Shown: in pieces, positions 49,665 to 58,323 of the stretch
How positions within the stretch are numbered: the first letter of the stretch is position 1
How the letters are laid out: each line of letters begins with the position of its first letter
Assembly (NCBI RefSeq): GCF_014203715.1
Contig: NZ_JACHJP010000001.1
Location: 1,032,432 to 1,096,431 of the forward strand
Length of the DNA: 64,000 bases
Origin: Streptosporangium saharense
GTDB lineage: Bacteria; Actinomycetota; Actinomycetes; Streptosporangiales; Streptosporangiaceae
Direction of reading: 5' to 3'
Program-made: the position numbers and the translations under genes
Notes under the pieces: model-generated
Told to the model about the DNA's origin: nothing
The model's input: the letters and a program-made list of their open reading frames with translations, nothing else
Databases searched by the model: none

Positions 49665-51710
49665 TCAGTCGAACGGGATCCACGCCTGCTCGGCGAGGCC
49701 GTCCATGGCGTTGACCTTCACCCCCTGCTCGGAGAACGTCCACAGCCCGTCCCCGATGACGACCGCGCGCCGTACGGTCGGATCGAACAGGATCGGCTCA
49801 CCCTTCTTCACCGGCTTCGGCTTCGGGTGGACGACGGACCCCGTCTTCGTGACCGCGGAGTCGTCGATCTTGAGAACCAGCGCGGAGCCGGTGGTGTTCG
49901 CCGTACCGTCCCACGTGTTCAGCGGCAGTACGGCGAGGCCCGTCTTGGCCCAGTACAGGAAGGCGTGCGGGTCCCACTCGGCCTCAGAACCCGAGTCCTT
50001 CTGGAACATCTGCGACAGACGGCGCGGATTGGCCGGGTCGCTGACGTCGAAGAGCGAGACCTGGGTGCCGAGCGTGCGGCCCTTGGCGTTGGCCTCCTGG
50101 CCGATGCCGATCAGCCGTCCGTCGCCCGCCGGGTGCAGGTAGGCGGAGTAGCCGGTGATCTTCAGCTCGCCGGTCTTCCTCGGGTTGGCCGGGTCGCTCA
50201 GGTCGATCGTGTAGAGCGGATCGACCTGCTTGAAGGTGACCACGTAGCCGACCGGGCCGATGAACCGCACCGAGTAGATCCGCTCCCCGGCGCCGAGGCC
50301 ACCGATCTCACCGACCTTGTCCAGCGTGTCGTCCTTCAGGACGTAGACGGCGCTCGAACTGTTCTCGGTGGAGGGGCCGACCGCGGAGTTCGTGGTCGTC
50401 GCGATCCGCAGGTGACCCTGGTACTCCGACATGGAGTACTGGTTGAGCAGGCGGCCCGGCACCTTCCCCGAGGCGACATACCGGGGCGCACCCGGCGCCG
50501 TGATGTCGAACCGGTGGACCTCGGTCTCCTCGGGCGGCTGCTCCGGCGTCTTCTCGGGAGCGGGACTCGGATCAGCCGACGGATCGACGGGGGGAGCCGA
50601 GGGGTCGCCCGGGGTCGGCTCGACCTGCGGGGCCTGTCCCGAATCGCTCTCGGCGGGAGCCGGGACGACGTCGTCGACCGGCCTCGGCCACCACCACCAG
50701 CGCGGGTTGCTGGCCACGTAAAGGCTGGTGCCCGTGCCGTACACCGTGTCACCGTCGGCGGCAACGCTGATCGGTGCGGTGTCGGTGAGACCCTGCGCCA
50801 GGTCGAGGGTGTGCACGGTCAGCAGCGAGGTGCCGGTGTAGTCGTCGGGGTGGCTGACCTGCTCACACTTGACCGACCCCTTGACGCCCACGCCCTTGGC
50901 GTCGGCCGTCTCGAACGTCGGCAGCCACGCCGAGATCGGCGCCCTGTTGACGATCTCCCTGTTCTTCAAGGTCCGTTCCTGCTCGGTGAGCTTGGGACCC
51001 AGGTCGGGGAAGACGATCTCCGGCTGGCTGCGGACCACGATCCGCACCGTCGAACCGACCATCCTGGCGTCCACGTGCGAGCCGTTCGGGGTGATCGAGC
51101 CCATGACCTTCGGCTCCCCGGACAGATCGACGAGCACGTATCGCGGTCCCGGGCTCGCCGCCCGCTTGGCCATGGCGCCGAAGGGGATGATCCCGCCGCC
51201 GGAGAAGAGCACGAGCGCCCTGTCCCCGCTGATCAGCAGGTCGGCCGGGGCCCACGCCTGCTCGGCGCTCACCAGCCTGAGCGTCCCGGTGATCTTCTTG
51301 GTCGCGGCGTCGATCACCCGCAGCACGCCGCGGTTCACCGTGATCACCCGGTTGCCGTCGGTCTTGACCAGGTCGGGTTCGTCGACCCCGGCCTCGTGGG
51401 TGTTCGTGGTCGAGTGCTCCTGCCCTGACCCAACCGCCTTGGCCTGGGAGGAGACGTCGGAACGGGCCTCGGCGTACATGATCTGCGGGGGGCCGAGTCC
51501 CCACGGCCCGACGTTCTTGGCCGCCGCCCTCCGTAGCCCGGCAAGCATGTCGTCGCAGCCGCTGTAGGAGACCAGTTTGACCTTCCCCAGCTCCACGACC
51601 GGTGTCGTACGGCCCGCCTCGCCCGCCGACCCCGTCGAACCGCTGCACCCCGTGGTGAACAACGCGGCGGCGAGGGTGACGGCGCCCGCCGTACGAATGG
51701 ATGTCCTCAT
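49665..51710 (-). CDS. Lipoprotein with beta-propeller domain
   Basis: About 681 residues from ATG 51710. A lipobox in the signal peptide (LAAALFTTGCSG) predicts membrane attachment on the outer face. The body belongs to the secreted actinobacterial/archaeal beta-propeller family: repeats such as KTDGNRVITVNRGVLRVIDAATKKITGTLRL, VLKDDTLDKVGEIGGLGAGERIYSVRFIGPVGYVVTFKQVDPLYTIDLSDPANPRKTGELKI and TQVSLFDVSDPANPRRLSQMF are propeller blades. A Pro/Ala/Ser/Glu linker (about 50520-50660) interrupts it. Function unknown; such proteins are likely structural or scavenging. It is followed by a strong terminator. Confidence 0.82.
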   Translation of the reverse strand: MRTSIRTAGAVTLAAALFTTGCSGSTGSAGEAGRTTPVVELGKVKLVSYSGCDDMLAGLRRAAAKNVGPWGLGPPQIMYAEARSDVSSQAKAVGSGQEHSTTNTHEAGVDEPDLVKTDGNRVITVNRGVLRVIDAATKKITGTLRLVSAEQAWAPADLLISGDRALVLFSGGGIIPFGAMAKRAASPGPRYVLVDLSGEPKVMGSITPNGSHVDARMVGSTVRIVVRSQPEIVFPDLGPKLTEQERTLKNREIVNRAPISAWLPTFETADAKGVGVKGSVKCEQVSHPDDYTGTSLLTVHTLDLAQGLTDTAPISVAADGDTVYGTGTSLYVASNPRWWWWPRPVDDVVPAPAESDSGQAPQVEPTPGDPSAPPVDPSADPSPAPEKTPEQPPEETEVHRFDITAPGAPRYVASGKVPGRLLNQYSMSEYQGHLRIATTTNSAVGPSTENSSSAVYVLKDDTLDKVGEIGGLGAGERIYSVRFIGPVGYVVTFKQVDPLYTIDLSDPANPRKTGELKITGYSAYLHPAGDGRLIGIGQEANAKGRTLGTQVSLFDVSDPANPRRLSQMFQKDSGSEAEWDPHAFLYWAKTGLAVLPLNTWDGTANTTGSALVLKIDDSAVTKTGSVVHPKPKPVKKGEPILFDPTVRRAVVIGDGLWTFSEQGVKVNAMDGLAEQAWIPFD

Positions 51711-51796
51711 GCCACCTACCACGGATCGCCGTCGCGTCCGGTTCATGCCATTACTGCCTGGTAGCCAGCGAGGTTCGCCGGGAATATCCTCCGAGC

Positions 51797-53362
51797 ATGG
51801 CTGTCACTGTCGGAGCAAACCGGACCCTCGACCCGGCGATGATCGCACGCGTCGTCCAGCAGGTGACCTCCAGCGGAGGAACCCGCACGGTCGTCGCGCC
51901 ATTCACCGAGGAACCCCTCGCCGATATGCCCGTCTCGACCGCGCAGGACGTCCGTACCGCCTACGCCAAGGCCCGCGCGGCCCAGCGGGAATGGGCGGCG
52001 CTGCCGGCGCACGAGCGGGCCAGGCCGTTCCTGCGCCTGCACGACGCCATCCTCGATCGGCGCGAGGAGATCCTCGACGTGGTCCAGTGGGAGACCGGCA
52101 AGGCCCGCAGGCACGCCTTCGAGGAGGTGCTCGACGTCGCGGGCTGCACGCTCCACTACGTACGGCGCGCACCTTCGCTGCTGGCTCCCCGGCGCAGGGC
52201 GGGCATCTTCCCCCTGGCGACCAAGGTGACCGAGACCCGCCACCCCAAGGGCGTCGTCGCGCTGATCTCCCCGTGGAACTACCCGCTGTCCCTCGGCGTG
52301 ACCGACCTCGTCCCCGCCCTGCTCGCGGGCAACGCCGTGGTCCACAAGCCCGACACCCAGACCGCCCTGTCCACGCTGTGGACGATCGACCTGCTCGTCT
52401 CCCTCGGGATGCCCCGCGACATCTGGCAGGTCGTCCTCGGCGACCCCGACGAGGTCGGTGACCCGCTGATCGCCGAGGCCGACTACGTGGCCTTCACCGG
52501 CTCGACCCGGGGCGGCAGGAAGATCGCCGAGGCCGCCGCCTCCCGGCTGGTCGGCTGCTCCCTCGAACTCGGCGGCAAGAACCCGATGGTCGTGCTCGAC
52601 GACGCCGACCTCGACCTGGCCGCCCAGGGCGCGCTGCGCGCCTGCTTCACCAACGCCGGGCAGCTGTGCATCTCCATCGAGCGGCTCTACGTGCACGACA
52701 GCGTCTACGACGCCTTCGTCGACAGGTTCGTCCGCCAGACCAGGAACATGAAGCTCGGCTCCGGGCTCGACTGGGACGTGCAGATGGGCTCGCTCACTTC
52801 CCGCCGCCAGCTCGACGCCGTCGAAGCCCACGTGGACGACGCCGTCGCCAGGGGCGCCAAGGTCCTCACCGGCGGGAAGGCACGCCCCGACGTCGGCCCG
52901 CTGTTCTACGAGCCTACGATCCTGAGCGGCGTCGAGGACGGCATGGCGCTGTGCCGCGACGAGACCTTCGGCCCCGTCGTCTCCGTCTACCGCTTCGGCG
53001 ACGACGACGAGGCTGTCGAACGGGCCAACGACACCGCCTACGGCCTCAACGCCTCCGTCTGGACCCGCGACCTGGCCCGTGGCCGCGCCCTGGCCGCCCG
53101 GATCAAGGCAGGCACGGTCAACCTCAACGAGGGGTACGGCTCGGCCTACGCCTCCTACGACGCGCCCATGGGCGGCATGAAGTCCTCCGGCCTCGGCCGT
53201 CGCCACGGCGCCGAGGGCCTGCTGAAGTTCACCGAGGTGCAGACCATCGCCAGCCAGGCCTCCTGGCTCGGCTTCGAACCCATCCTCGGGATGACCTACG
53301 ACAAATACGCCGACACCCTCACCGGCCTCCTGAAGACCATGAAGAGGTTCCACCTCAAGTAG
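51797..53362 (+). CDS. gabD2: Succinate-semialdehyde dehydrogenase, GabD2 type
   Basis: 521 residues. It aligns by eye along its whole length with mycobacterial GabD2. Motifs include GVVALISPWNYPLSLGVTDLVPALLAGNAVVHKPD (cofactor loop), YVAFTGSTRGGRKIAEAA, LELGGKNPMVV (glutamate base), FTNAGQLCISIERLYV (catalytic cysteine), GGKARPDVGPLFYEPTIL and ETFGPVVSVY. It oxidises succinic semialdehyde to succinate with NAD(P)+, linking 4-aminobutyrate breakdown to the TCA cycle. The ATG at 51797 begins the conserved protein; a longer frame from 51701 is unlikely. It overlaps the convergent regulator gene by 8 nt. Confidence 0.9.
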   Translation: MAVTVGANRTLDPAMIARVVQQVTSSGGTRTVVAPFTEEPLADMPVSTAQDVRTAYAKARAAQREWAALPAHERARPFLRLHDAILDRREEILDVVQWETGKARRHAFEEVLDVAGCTLHYVRRAPSLLAPRRRAGIFPLATKVTETRHPKGVVALISPWNYPLSLGVTDLVPALLAGNAVVHKPDTQTALSTLWTIDLLVSLGMPRDIWQVVLGDPDEVGDPLIAEADYVAFTGSTRGGRKIAEAAASRLVGCSLELGGKNPMVVLDDADLDLAAQGALRACFTNAGQLCISIERLYVHDSVYDAFVDRFVRQTRNMKLGSGLDWDVQMGSLTSRRQLDAVEAHVDDAVARGAKVLTGGKARPDVGPLFYEPTILSGVEDGMALCRDETFGPVVSVYRFGDDDEAVERANDTAYGLNASVWTRDLARGRALAARIKAGTVNLNEGYGSAYASYDAPMGGMKSSGLGRRHGAEGLLKFTEVQTIASQASWLGFEPILGMTYDKYADTLTGLLKTMKRFHLK

Positions 53363-54317
53363 ACGGCCCCCGGAACGCCTGGCGGTAGGTCGAGGGCGGA
53401 ACCCCGATGGTGGCCGTGAGGTGCTGGCGCAGCGAGGCGGCGGTGCCGAAGCCCGCGTGGGCGGCGACCTGGTCCACCGGCAGGTCGGTGGTCTCCAGCA
53501 GCCGCCGCGCGTGCTCGACCCGCTGCCGGGTGAGCCACTGACCCGGCGGCATGCCCATCTCGTCGTGGAACCGGCGGCAGAACGTCCGGACGCTCATCCC
53601 GGCGTTCTCCGCCAACTCGGCCAGGGTCAGCGGCCGGTGCAACTGTCGCAGGGCCCAGTGGCGGGTGGCCGCCGTGGTCGCGGCCGACGGCTCAGGCACC
53701 GGGTTGTCGATGTACTGCGCCTGTCCGCCCTCCCGCCACGGGGGCACCACACAGAGCCTGGCCACCCGGTTGGCGATCTCACTGCCGTGGTCGCGGCGCA
53801 CCAGGTGCAGACAGAGGTCGATGCCCGCGGCGACCCCCGCTCCCGTGAGAATCCGCCCGTCATCGACGAACAGGACGTTCGCGTCCACCTGGACCTGAGG
53901 GAAGGACCGCTGGAAGTGGTCGGCCTCGTTCCAGTGCGTGGTCGCGGGTCGGCCGTCGAGCAGGCCCGCGGCGGCGAGGACGTACGAGCCCGCGCAGATC
54001 GAGACGATGCGGGCGTCGTCCGGCAGCAGGGCGAGGGCCTGGCGCAGCGCGTCGGGCAGCCGGTCCCGTTCCCTGTCGGGACCGTAGGCGAACGGCGGGA
54101 TGACGAGGGTGTCCGCGGACCGGAGCGCCTCGCTTCCGTGGGCCACGGTGATGGCGAAGTCGGCGCTCGTGGTGACCGGCCCACCGTCCAGGCCGCACGT
54201 GACGACCTCGTACAGCGGCTCCCCGTCGTGACCGACGGCCGTGCCGAAGATCCGCATCGGGATGCTGAGCTCGAAGGGATAGACACCTTCGAGGGCCAGG
54301 ACCAGGACACGATGCAT
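53355..54317 (-). CDS. GlxA-family regulator (DJ-1/PfpI + AraC helix-turn-helix)
   Basis: 320 residues. The N-terminal DJ-1/PfpI-like domain (HRVLVLALEGVYPFELSIPMRIFG, IVSICAGSYVLAAAGLLDGRPATTHW) keeps the cysteine-containing turn (CAGS). The C-terminus has two AraC helix-turn-helix motifs (LTLAELAENAGMSVRTFCRRFHDEMGMPPGQWL, LPVDQVAAHAGFGTAASLRQHLTATIGVPP). It is divergent from the alpha/beta hydrolase gene and 8-nt convergent with gabD2. The hydrolase is its most likely target. Confidence 0.88.
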   Translation of the reverse strand: MHRVLVLALEGVYPFELSIPMRIFGTAVGHDGEPLYEVVTCGLDGGPVTTSADFAITVAHGSEALRSADTLVIPPFAYGPDRERDRLPDALRQALALLPDDARIVSICAGSYVLAAAGLLDGRPATTHWNEADHFQRSFPQVQVDANVLFVDDGRILTGAGVAAGIDLCLHLVRRDHGSEIANRVARLCVVPPWREGGQAQYIDNPVPEPSAATTAATRHWALRQLHRPLTLAELAENAGMSVRTFCRRFHDEMGMPPGQWLTRQRVEHARRLLETTDLPVDQVAAHAGFGTAASLRQHLTATIGVPPSTYRQAFRGPST

Positions 54318-54443
54318 GGCAGGATCCTTCCATATATTGGCATTGTTGCCACTCGTCCGTCCTGGCGGAACGCGAAAGCCTTGCTCCCGACGGGGCAGCG
54401 GGGATGGTTCCCCCGCAGACCGAATCTTCAAGGGAGCATCACG

Positions 54444-55118
54444 ATGACCACCTTCGTCCTCGTCCCCGGCGCCTGGCACGGCGCCTGGACCTTCGAACCG
54501 CTGGCCAGGAAGCTGCGCGAGCACGGACACCAGGCCTACCCTCTGACCCTCACCGGCGTGGGGGACCGCAGACACCTGCTCACCGCCACGGTCAACCTCG
54601 ACACCCACATCGACGACGTCGTGAACCGCCTGGTGGACGAGCAGGTCACCGACGCCGTGCTGGTCGGCCACAGCTACGGCGGCGTGGTGATCACGGGCGC
54701 CGCGGACCGGGTGCCGGATCGCGTGGCCGGACTGGTCTACGTCGACGCCGTGGTCCCCGAGAACGGCGACTCGTGCTGGTCCCTCGTCACCGAGCGGGAA
54801 CGCGGCTGGTACCTCTCGGGCGTGGGCGAGACCGGCTACACCAGCGCCCCGCTGCCCTTCTTCGACCCCCGGGCGACCCCGCACCCCCTGGCCTCCCTGC
54901 TCCAGGCGGTCCGCCTGGAGGGCGGCCTCGACCGCTACCGCAGCAGGGACTACGTCTACGCCACAGAATGGGACGGCGAGTCCCCCTTCACCGCCCTCCA
55001 CGAACGCCTACGTGACGACCCCACCTGGCGCACCCACGCCCTGACCTCAGGCCACAACATCATGCGAGACGCCCCCGCCCCCCTCCTGAAGATCCTGCTG
55101 GCCGCGGCCTCAGGCTGA
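54444..55118 (+). CDS. Alpha/beta hydrolase (esterase, MenH/hydroxynitrile-lyase-like)
   Basis: 224 residues, normal for single-domain enzymes of this group. It starts TTFVLVPGAWHGAWTFEPLARKLREHGH, with the oxyanion HG pair. The nucleophile elbow is LVGHSYGGVVITGA. VYVDAVVPENGDS follows the core, and the C-terminal THALTSGHNIMRDAP supplies the catalytic histidine. It likely hydrolyses an ester or small conjugate in the cytoplasm. Ribosome-binding site AAGGGAG. Divergent from the GlxA-type regulator. Confidence 0.87.
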   Translation: MTTFVLVPGAWHGAWTFEPLARKLREHGHQAYPLTLTGVGDRRHLLTATVNLDTHIDDVVNRLVDEQVTDAVLVGHSYGGVVITGAADRVPDRVAGLVYVDAVVPENGDSCWSLVTERERGWYLSGVGETGYTSAPLPFFDPRATPHPLASLLQAVRLEGGLDRYRSRDYVYATEWDGESPFTALHERLRDDPTWRTHALTSGHNIMRDAPAPLLKILLAAASG

Positions 55119-55126
55119 CGAGGCCG

Positions 55127-55858
55127 TCAGTCCTCCAGGGCGTACCGCAGATACAGGTCCGGCCTGGTGAGGAAGCGGCGCCAGTGATCGACAACCTGGA
55201 GACGGTCCCACTCGGTCTCCCGGATGCCGTCGTCGCCGAGTTCGAGGATCCGCGCGCCAGGAAGGCTGGAGAGGATGGGCGAGTGGGTGGCGCAGATGAT
55301 CTGCCCGCCCTCCCCGGCCACCCGCTTCATCAACGCCATCATGCGCAGGCAGGAGGCGAAGGACAGCGCCGCCTCGGGTTCGTCCATCAGATAGAGCCCG
55401 GGGCCGGAGACCATCCGCTCAAGGACGGTCAGGAACCCCTCCCCGTGGGACTGCCGGGTCAGGTCCTGCTCCCAGAAGCCGTACCTGCCCGACACGTTCT
55501 GCCCCAGGTTGAACAGCGTCTCCGCCCGCAGGAAGAACACCCGCCGCTTCAACCTCGGCCCGTGGACGAGCCGTAGCCCCTTCGAGGTCAGTTCGGCGTC
55601 GAGCACCTCCCCAAGCGGTGTGGCGGGCCCGGTGCTGGAGTACATGGTGCCCGCCTTGCCACCCTCCGAGTTGACCCGGCACACATCGGCAACGGCCTCG
55701 ACGAGAGTCGACTTGCCCGAGCCGTTCTCCCCGACAAGAAAGGTGACAGGCGTGGTCACCTCAAGCCCCTCCTCAACAAGCTGCCTTATGGCCGGTACGG
55801 CCGCCGCCCACCCCTCAGGCGCCCGCCTGGCACTCAACCGAGTGAGCAACAAGCTCAT
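55127..55858 (-). CDS. ABC-type/AAA_21 ATPase (soluble)
   Basis: 243 residues with a full ATPase core and no membrane partner. Walker A is FLVGENGSGKSTLVEA, Walker B LYLMDEPEAALS, and the switch histidine lies in ICATHSPILSSLPG. The segment FFLRAETLFNLGQ lies where related AAA_15/21 proteins have their substrate arm. Small proteins of this type are found as toxin-like or DNA/RNA-linked ATPases, in immunity and in RiPP loci. Its ATG overlaps the phosphotransferase stop (ATGA), putting it in the radical SAM operon. Confidence 0.83.
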   Translation of the reverse strand: MSLLLTRLSARRAPEGWAAAVPAIRQLVEEGLEVTTPVTFLVGENGSGKSTLVEAVADVCRVNSEGGKAGTMYSSTGPATPLGEVLDAELTSKGLRLVHGPRLKRRVFFLRAETLFNLGQNVSGRYGFWEQDLTRQSHGEGFLTVLERMVSGPGLYLMDEPEAALSFASCLRMMALMKRVAGEGGQIICATHSPILSSLPGARILELGDDGIRETEWDRLQVVDHWRRFLTRPDLYLRYALED

Positions 55859-56688
55859 CCCCTCCCTCCTCGGCTCAGGATCCGCATGGCGTGGCGCCGT
55901 ACAGGATGTTGGAGTTCGGGATAGTCGTCCACACGATGTGCCCGCCCAAGCACGTGAGCGGCGGCGCTGAGCTGGGCGACCTGACCCGTCGGTGTGTCAA
56001 GCAGATCGGCGAACACCTCCCACACCCGCGCGGCCGTCTCGGGAACGAGGAGGCTGTGCAGGTAGAGGAGCGCGGCTCCATATCCGACCGGGGCGAGACC
56101 CCAGTACTCCCAGTCCAGGATCCACAACCGGGGTTGCGTGAGGTTGGCCCAGTGAAGGTCCCCGTGTTCGGTGCCGAGCGTCGGGGCGGGCAGGTTGATC
56201 GGTCGTTCGTACAGTCTCTCCAGATCACGCACCCAGGCGTCCGCGTCACGGAGACCCCGGCCGGTGGGATGCGAGGTCAGGCTGTCGAGCGCCGATCTGA
56301 GGTCGTGCCACCACACGTCGGGTACGTTGAACGCCTCGGTCAACTCGGCAGTCGGCGAGCACGGCCTGTCCGGGACATAGGTCATCAACTCAACGGATAT
56401 GGCGACCGGCTCCTCGTACCATTCCGTCGAGGCTATGAGATCGGGTTTCGGGAGACCGGTTATCCCGGCGGCGTCGCGGTTGCCGGTCCACGCCTCGTTC
56501 CGTGTCCAGTCCCGGTGCTCACCGGTGGCACGTATCCAGAACCGGCCGCCATCTCTGTCGGCGGCCGATCCGATGGTGCGATCCCGCCAGCCGAACACCA
56601 CATCGCCGACAGGGCTCACGCCAAGCCGCTCCGCTCCCTCATGGAGGATGCGGCTCAGAAACGCGCGCTGCCCGTGATATCCGGTCAT
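55855..56688 (-). CDS. Aminoglycoside-phosphotransferase-like kinase
   Basis: 277 residues with the APH/ChoK kinase fold. The catalytic loop is TEHGDLHWANLTQPRLWILDWEYWG, where the first aspartate is catalytic and ILDWE supplies the metal ligand (in place of the usual IDWE). The N-lobe (FWIRATGEHRDW) is short and its lysine is not evident. It probably phosphorylates a small hydroxylated molecule, or has lost activity. It starts 12 nt after the broken radical SAM gene and overlaps the ATPase gene. Confidence 0.75.
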   Translation of the reverse strand: MTGYHGQRAFLSRILHEGAERLGVSPVGDVVFGWRDRTIGSAADRDGGRFWIRATGEHRDWTRNEAWTGNRDAAGITGLPKPDLIASTEWYEEPVAISVELMTYVPDRPCSPTAELTEAFNVPDVWWHDLRSALDSLTSHPTGRGLRDADAWVRDLERLYERPINLPAPTLGTEHGDLHWANLTQPRLWILDWEYWGLAPVGYGAALLYLHSLLVPETAARVWEVFADLLDTPTGQVAQLSAAAHVLGRAHRVDDYPELQHPVRRHAMRILSRGGRG

Positions 56689-56700
56689 TCCACGATCTTC

Positions 56701-56949
56701 CTAGCTGGTGGGGCGGCACTTGTTGGGACGGCACTGCCTGTCAGGGTTGCACAGTCGATCGTCCGGGTTGCACACGCCGTAGCTGGGGCCGCATCCCTTG
56801 TTCGGTACGCAGGGCTGTCCCATGCCCTGCGGGGTGCATGCCGGAGAGCAGGAGGGACCACACCTCGGCGCGCAGTGATCTGGTCCGCAGGTGGCGCGGG
56901 CACTGAACACGTCCCGCAGACTTTCCGTGACCTCGGAGAATCGCTCGCT
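56701..56949 (-). pseudogene. Frameshifted C-terminal part of the radical SAM/SPASM protein (Cys-rich)
   Basis: Skipping one base (the T of the TAG stop at 56950) joins the radical SAM frame to SERFSEVTESLRDVFSARAT, then CGPDHCAPRCGPSC, CSPAC, and further CxPxxxC units. This is what the C-terminus of SPASM-domain proteins in actinomycetes looks like, with cysteines for an auxiliary iron-sulfur cluster. As the sequence stands, this part is separated from its gene. It can also be read as a 69-residue Cys-rich ORF from a GTG at 56910, but no ribosome-binding site supports this. Confidence 0.6.
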
Positions 56950-56959
56950 ACCGAGCGAT
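56940..56959. other. Hairpin at the radical SAM frameshift
   Basis: ATCGCTCG - CTAC - CGAGCGAT, an 8-bp perfect stem with a 4-nt loop. The premature TAG (minus strand, 56948-56950) lies in its loop. Confidence 0.7.
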
Positions 56960-57790
56960 ATCCATCAGAGAATCCTGACGGACGTTACCGAGCGGCATCC
57001 ATCTGGAGAACGCGCACGGCCACACTTCTCCCGTCGGGGAGACGGCGATCTGTCCCTGCCCGCAGCGACCGCAGAGCTGTTCGACATCAGGGCCGTTCTC
57101 CCGAACTCCGCGCCCCACCTCCCTGAGATTGTCGTAGCCGACTTCGGAAATGCCGAGCTGTTTCAGAATATCGACGGCCTGCCGGGACCGCTGTCTTTCA
57201 AGAACCTCGACCACTCCTACGCGGAGCGGGATACCGAGTTCTCGTAAACGGGCGCTGTTTCTTGTCGTCGCCCTGAGGGAGGGACGCTTGGTGATCAACC
57301 TGTGTTCTTCGGGATGGTCGGAATAGTAGGAGGTGGCCAGCCGTACTCCAGGAAGCTGGAACGTCTCCCACATGGCCGGGGTGACGTGCACGAGATTGGT
57401 GTAGATCTCAACCTCCATTCCCGTGTCGAGCGCGTGGGCGACGAGGTCGGAGAGGCTCGGGTGCAGTGTCGGCTCGCCGCCGATGAACTGTCCCATTTCC
57501 GCGCCGCTTTCCCGCGTCTGGGTGATGACCCGTCGCCAGTCGGCGTCGGTCATGGTTCCCTGGCTCCCGTTGGGGCCCGACGATGCATAACAGTGATCAC
57601 AGGCGAGCTGGCACCTGCCGGTGATCTCCCACCATGCGAACTTGAGCGTGCTGCGTTTCACGTCTTCTCCGGAAGAGGCGATGATGGAGATGTTCGATCT
57701 GGGCAGTCGGGGCAGGGCACGGGCCTCGTAGCGCCAGCCGAGGTGCGTGCCGACGAGCAGACTGATCAGACGTTGCTCGTACTCGGTCAT
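56948..57790 (-). CDS. Radical SAM/SPASM-type protein, truncated by frameshift
   Basis: 280 residues up to a premature stop. The radical SAM cluster motif CxxxCxxC is in EITGRCQLACDHCYASS. MGQFIGGEPTLHP is the following GGEP motif, and the SPASM start CGRCGQGQIAVSPTGEVWPCAF shows the first auxiliary-cluster cysteines. The protein then ends at DIAR, while the remaining SPASM cysteines continue in another frame after a single-base shift. Intact relatives modify peptides or act near FxLD-type lanthipeptide genes. ATG 57790; start supported by MTEYEQRLISLL. It leads an operon with a phosphotransferase and an ATPase. No clear precursor peptide is visible nearby. Confidence 0.8.
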   Translation of the reverse strand: MTEYEQRLISLLVGTHLGWRYEARALPRLPRSNISIIASSGEDVKRSTLKFAWWEITGRCQLACDHCYASSGPNGSQGTMTDADWRRVITQTRESGAEMGQFIGGEPTLHPSLSDLVAHALDTGMEVEIYTNLVHVTPAMWETFQLPGVRLATSYYSDHPEEHRLITKRPSLRATTRNSARLRELGIPLRVGVVEVLERQRSRQAVDILKQLGISEVGYDNLREVGRGVRENGPDVEQLCGRCGQGQIAVSPTGEVWPCAFSRWMPLGNVRQDSLMDIAR

Positions 57791-58023
57791 GGTGATCCCC
57801 GTTCCGAGGGCGGTACGGCGGTGAAGGTGAGAGGGTGGGGGTGCCCGGCCCGAGCCGGGGAGCATCCAGCCGGGCACCCTGGAGGAGGCCGGTCCCGCTG
57901 CGATCCGGGACCGGCGCGAGGCGGTTCGACCTTCCCCAACACGCCGGATGTTCCGAGTGTGTGAGAACCGCCTTGCGGAGGTGTGCGGCCCAGGTCCCTC
58001 CAACCTGAACCGCACGTTCATGA

Positions 58024-58061
58024 GGTACGGCGGGCAGCGAGTTCCTCCTGCCCGCCGTACC
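58024..58061 (-). terminator. Strong hairpin between the small-gene pair and the radical SAM operon
   Basis: GGTACGGCGGGCAG - 10 nt - CTGCCCGCCGTACC, a perfect 14-bp stem just after the 85-residue gene on the minus strand. Likely a terminator for the small-gene pair. Confidence 0.7.
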
Positions 58062-58065
58062 GGCC

Positions 58066-58323
58066 TCAGGAGCGCGGCAACCTGCGCAGTCCGGGTGGCC
58101 GGGTGCGGAGGGCGCGAGTTGCGGCGACGTCCCTGATGCTCGGCGGAACCAGCAGGGAAGCCAGGGCGCCCAGGGTTGCGTCCATGAAGCCTGCCCGCAC
58201 CGGCGACACGTCCCCGGGGTACGGCCTGCTGCGGTAGGCGCTCCACACGCCGGTCGCCGGGTTGTGGAAGACCAGCCGCCCAGGATGAGCCTGCCGTACG
58301 GCATCGCAGCTCAACGGCATCAT
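58066..58323 (-). CDS. Small hypothetical protein (85 aa), second of a coupled pair
   Basis: Not recognised. The product starts MMPLSCDAVRQAHPGRLVFHNPATGVWSAYRSRPYPGDVSP and ends in an arginine-rich tail. The opening ATG overlaps the stop of the 94-residue gene (ATGA), which is the main support that both are real. A strong terminator follows. The pair is divergent from an XRE-TPR regulator, a common setting for small unknown actinobacterial proteins. Confidence 0.55.
   Translation of the reverse strand: MMPLSCDAVRQAHPGRLVFHNPATGVWSAYRSRPYPGDVSPVRAGFMDATLGALASLLVPPSIRDVAATRALRTRPPGLRRLPRS

Noticed and set aside
56701..56910. Separate RiPP precursor peptide with many cysteines after the radical SAM gene
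   Set aside because: The frame reads continuously into the SPASM end of the radical SAM protein after a single-base shift, and the GTG at 56910 has no ribosome-binding site. A frameshifted C-terminus is the simpler reading.
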